NCBI GenBank assembly: GCA_049967035.1
Contig: JBMFTM010000026.1
Location: 1 to 6,553, forward strand
Origin: Acidifodinimicrobium sp049967035
Lineage (GTDB): Archaea > Nanobdellota > Nanobdellia > Parvarchaeales > Parvarchaeaceae
Length of the DNA: 6,553 bases
Direction of reading: 5' to 3'
A model generated the notes under the pieces. The model did no database searches. It worked only from the letters and a program-made list of their open reading frames with translations, and had not been told where the DNA came from. A program made the translations under genes and the position numbers. Below are positions 6,011-6,553 of the stretch, piece by piece (positions within the stretch are counted from its first letter, which is position 1; each line of letters begins with the position of its first letter).

Positions 6011-6021
6011 AAAAGTTAAAT
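6011..6021 (+). promoter_or_regulatory. Weak TATA-like element before tRNA-His
   Basis: AAAAGTTAAAT is centred about 31 nt before the tRNA 5' end and is the only A/T-rich candidate at a suitable distance. It is a poor match to the strong boxes elsewhere in the window. Confidence 0.3.
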
Positions 6022-6046
6022 CCTTTGAAATTCTTCTGTCTTTGGT

Positions 6047-6120
6047 GGCCGCGATAGTTTAGCCTGGTAGAACAAGAGGCTGTGGCCCTCTTGGCCTGGG
6101 TCCGAATCCCAGTCGCGGCC
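6047..6120 (+). tRNA. tRNA-His (GUG), with encoded G-1
   Basis: The full cloverleaf can be folded by hand. The acceptor stem is GCCGCGA/TCGCGGC (6048-6054/6113-6119) and the D stem GTTT/GAAC with G18-G19 in the loop. The anticodon stem is AGAGG/CCTCT around CTGTGGC, giving anticodon GTG. The variable region is four bases and the T stem CTGGG/CCCAG. The G at 6047 and the C at 6120 supply the G-1:C73 pair that is the identity element for histidyl-tRNA synthetase. There is no intron and no encoded CCA. The T loop is TCCGAAT, so position 55 is C where U (pseudouridine) is nearly universal. Downstream, 6121-6176 holds only A/T-rich sequence with no clear T-run terminator. Confidence 0.95.
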
Positions 6121-6176
6121 TATCTATGCTATATAAACAAAATATCTCTGCTCTTATCATATATATAGTATAACAC

Positions 6177-6553
6177 TTATTGCTTGTTATCTCTGAGAAA
6201 TGACAGAATCTCTTCAGCGTGCCTGTCTGGAGACACTTTAGGGTATATCTTGATCACCTTGCCGTCTTTGTCAAGAATAAATGTCACACGAGATGCAAAT
6301 CCAATCATGGACTTTATTTTCAGCTTAGTGATCAACTTCTTGTCAGAATCACTTAACAGTGTAAAAGGCAGTGAATACTTTTTCTTGAATTTCTTATGGG
6401 ATTCTACACTGTCAACACTAACTCCGAATACAGGTATATCCATCGATTTGAACGAATATATGCTGTCCCTAAAGCCACATGCTTCTTTCGTGCATCCGGG
6501 CGTATCATCTTTTGGGTAGAAGTATATTATGCTTGTTTTGCCTTTTAGGTCAG
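6177..6553 (-). CDS. Peroxiredoxin, Bcp/PrxQ type (5' end cut off)
   Basis: The frame stays open to the window edge, so 125 C-terminal residues are visible and about 25-30 N-terminal ones are missing. The active-site segment YFYPKDDTPGCTKEACGFRD is diagnostic of Bcp/PrxQ thiol peroxidases, which reduce H2O2 and organic peroxides in the cytosol. The first Cys (codon 6494-6492) is peroxidatic and the second, five residues on (6479-6477), is the resolving Cys of the atypical 2-Cys type. Later family features are present: VFGVSVDSVESHKKFKKKY, the LPFTLLSDSDKKL segment, and R with VTFILDKDGKV. Translation could also be read from the internal ATG at 6443, but that would omit the active site, so the longer frame is real. 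Promoter and start lie outside the window. Confidence 0.93.
   Translation of the reverse strand, partial: DLKGKTSIIYFYPKDDTPGCTKEACGFRDSIYSFKSMDIPVFGVSVDSVESHKKFKKKYSLPFTLLSDSDKKLITKLKIKSMIGFASRVTFILDKDGKVIKIYPKVSPDRHAEEILSFLRDNKQ

Noticed and set aside
6177..6443. Peroxiredoxin read as a complete 88-residue protein from an internal ATG
   Set aside because: The frame continues upstream to the window edge and includes the essential PGCTKEAC active site, so the gene is partial rather than short.
6184..6519. 111-codon open frame on the plus strand
   Set aside because: It is antisense to the peroxiredoxin, whose active-site motif fixes the true strand.
1..6553. CRISPR arrays, insertion sequences, phage or toxin-antitoxin genes
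   Set aside because: No regularly spaced direct repeats, no transposase-like frame, no terminal inverted repeats and no small gene pair of that type were seen.

Overview
The window looks like chromosomal DNA from an archaeon, most likely a small-genome DPANN lineage (Micrarchaeota/ARMAN-like is my best guess, from memory of similar proteins rather than any search). The archaeal signals are TATA boxes of the TTTAAATA type, several of them centred about 26-27 nt upstream of the start codon so that mRNAs would begin at or next to the ATG. Shine-Dalgarno sites are almost absent. There is also a histidine tRNA with an encoded G-1:C73 pair, and a set of archaeal-style proteins including ThpR, a DUF996-like membrane protein and an S-layer-type domain. 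There is no sign of phage, transposon or CRISPR; genes are tightly packed.

Layout. Positions 1-261 are non-coding and contain two small hairpins with the same core. 262-816 (+) is a zinc-dependent cytidine/dCMP deaminase-like protein. 817-998 is mostly regulatory but holds a 21-codon micro-ORF (898-963) with its own well-placed TATA box. 999-1583 and 1608-2165 (+) encode two paralogous five-helix membrane proteins in tandem. Facing them on the minus strand is a two-gene operon: a winged-helix protein fused to an S-layer-type domain (3584-2661), followed after 11 nt by the RNA 2',3'-cyclic phosphodiesterase ThpR (2649-2152). ThpR overlaps the end of the second membrane protein by 14 bp. Divergent from the operon, with abutting TATA boxes, is glmS (3651-5408). 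An 18-bp palindrome fills the 23-bp gap between glmS and a convergent DUF996-like membrane protein (5968-5432). Then come tRNA-His(GUG) (6047-6120) and, on the minus strand and cut by the window end, a Bcp/PrxQ-type peroxiredoxin.

How it fits together. Most genes are housekeeping functions: nucleotide salvage, amino-sugar synthesis, RNA end processing, peroxide defence and tRNA. The most suggestive arrangement is the divergent pair. GlmS makes glucosamine-6-phosphate, the entry to UDP-GlcNAc and surface glycans. The facing gene encodes a DNA-binding-type protein whose C-terminal half resembles archaeal surface-layer proteins but which has no signal peptide or membrane segment. A role in linking envelope status to amino-sugar supply is an inference only. 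The tandem membrane paralogs, each with a sequon-bearing external loop, are the other uncharacterised cell-surface element.
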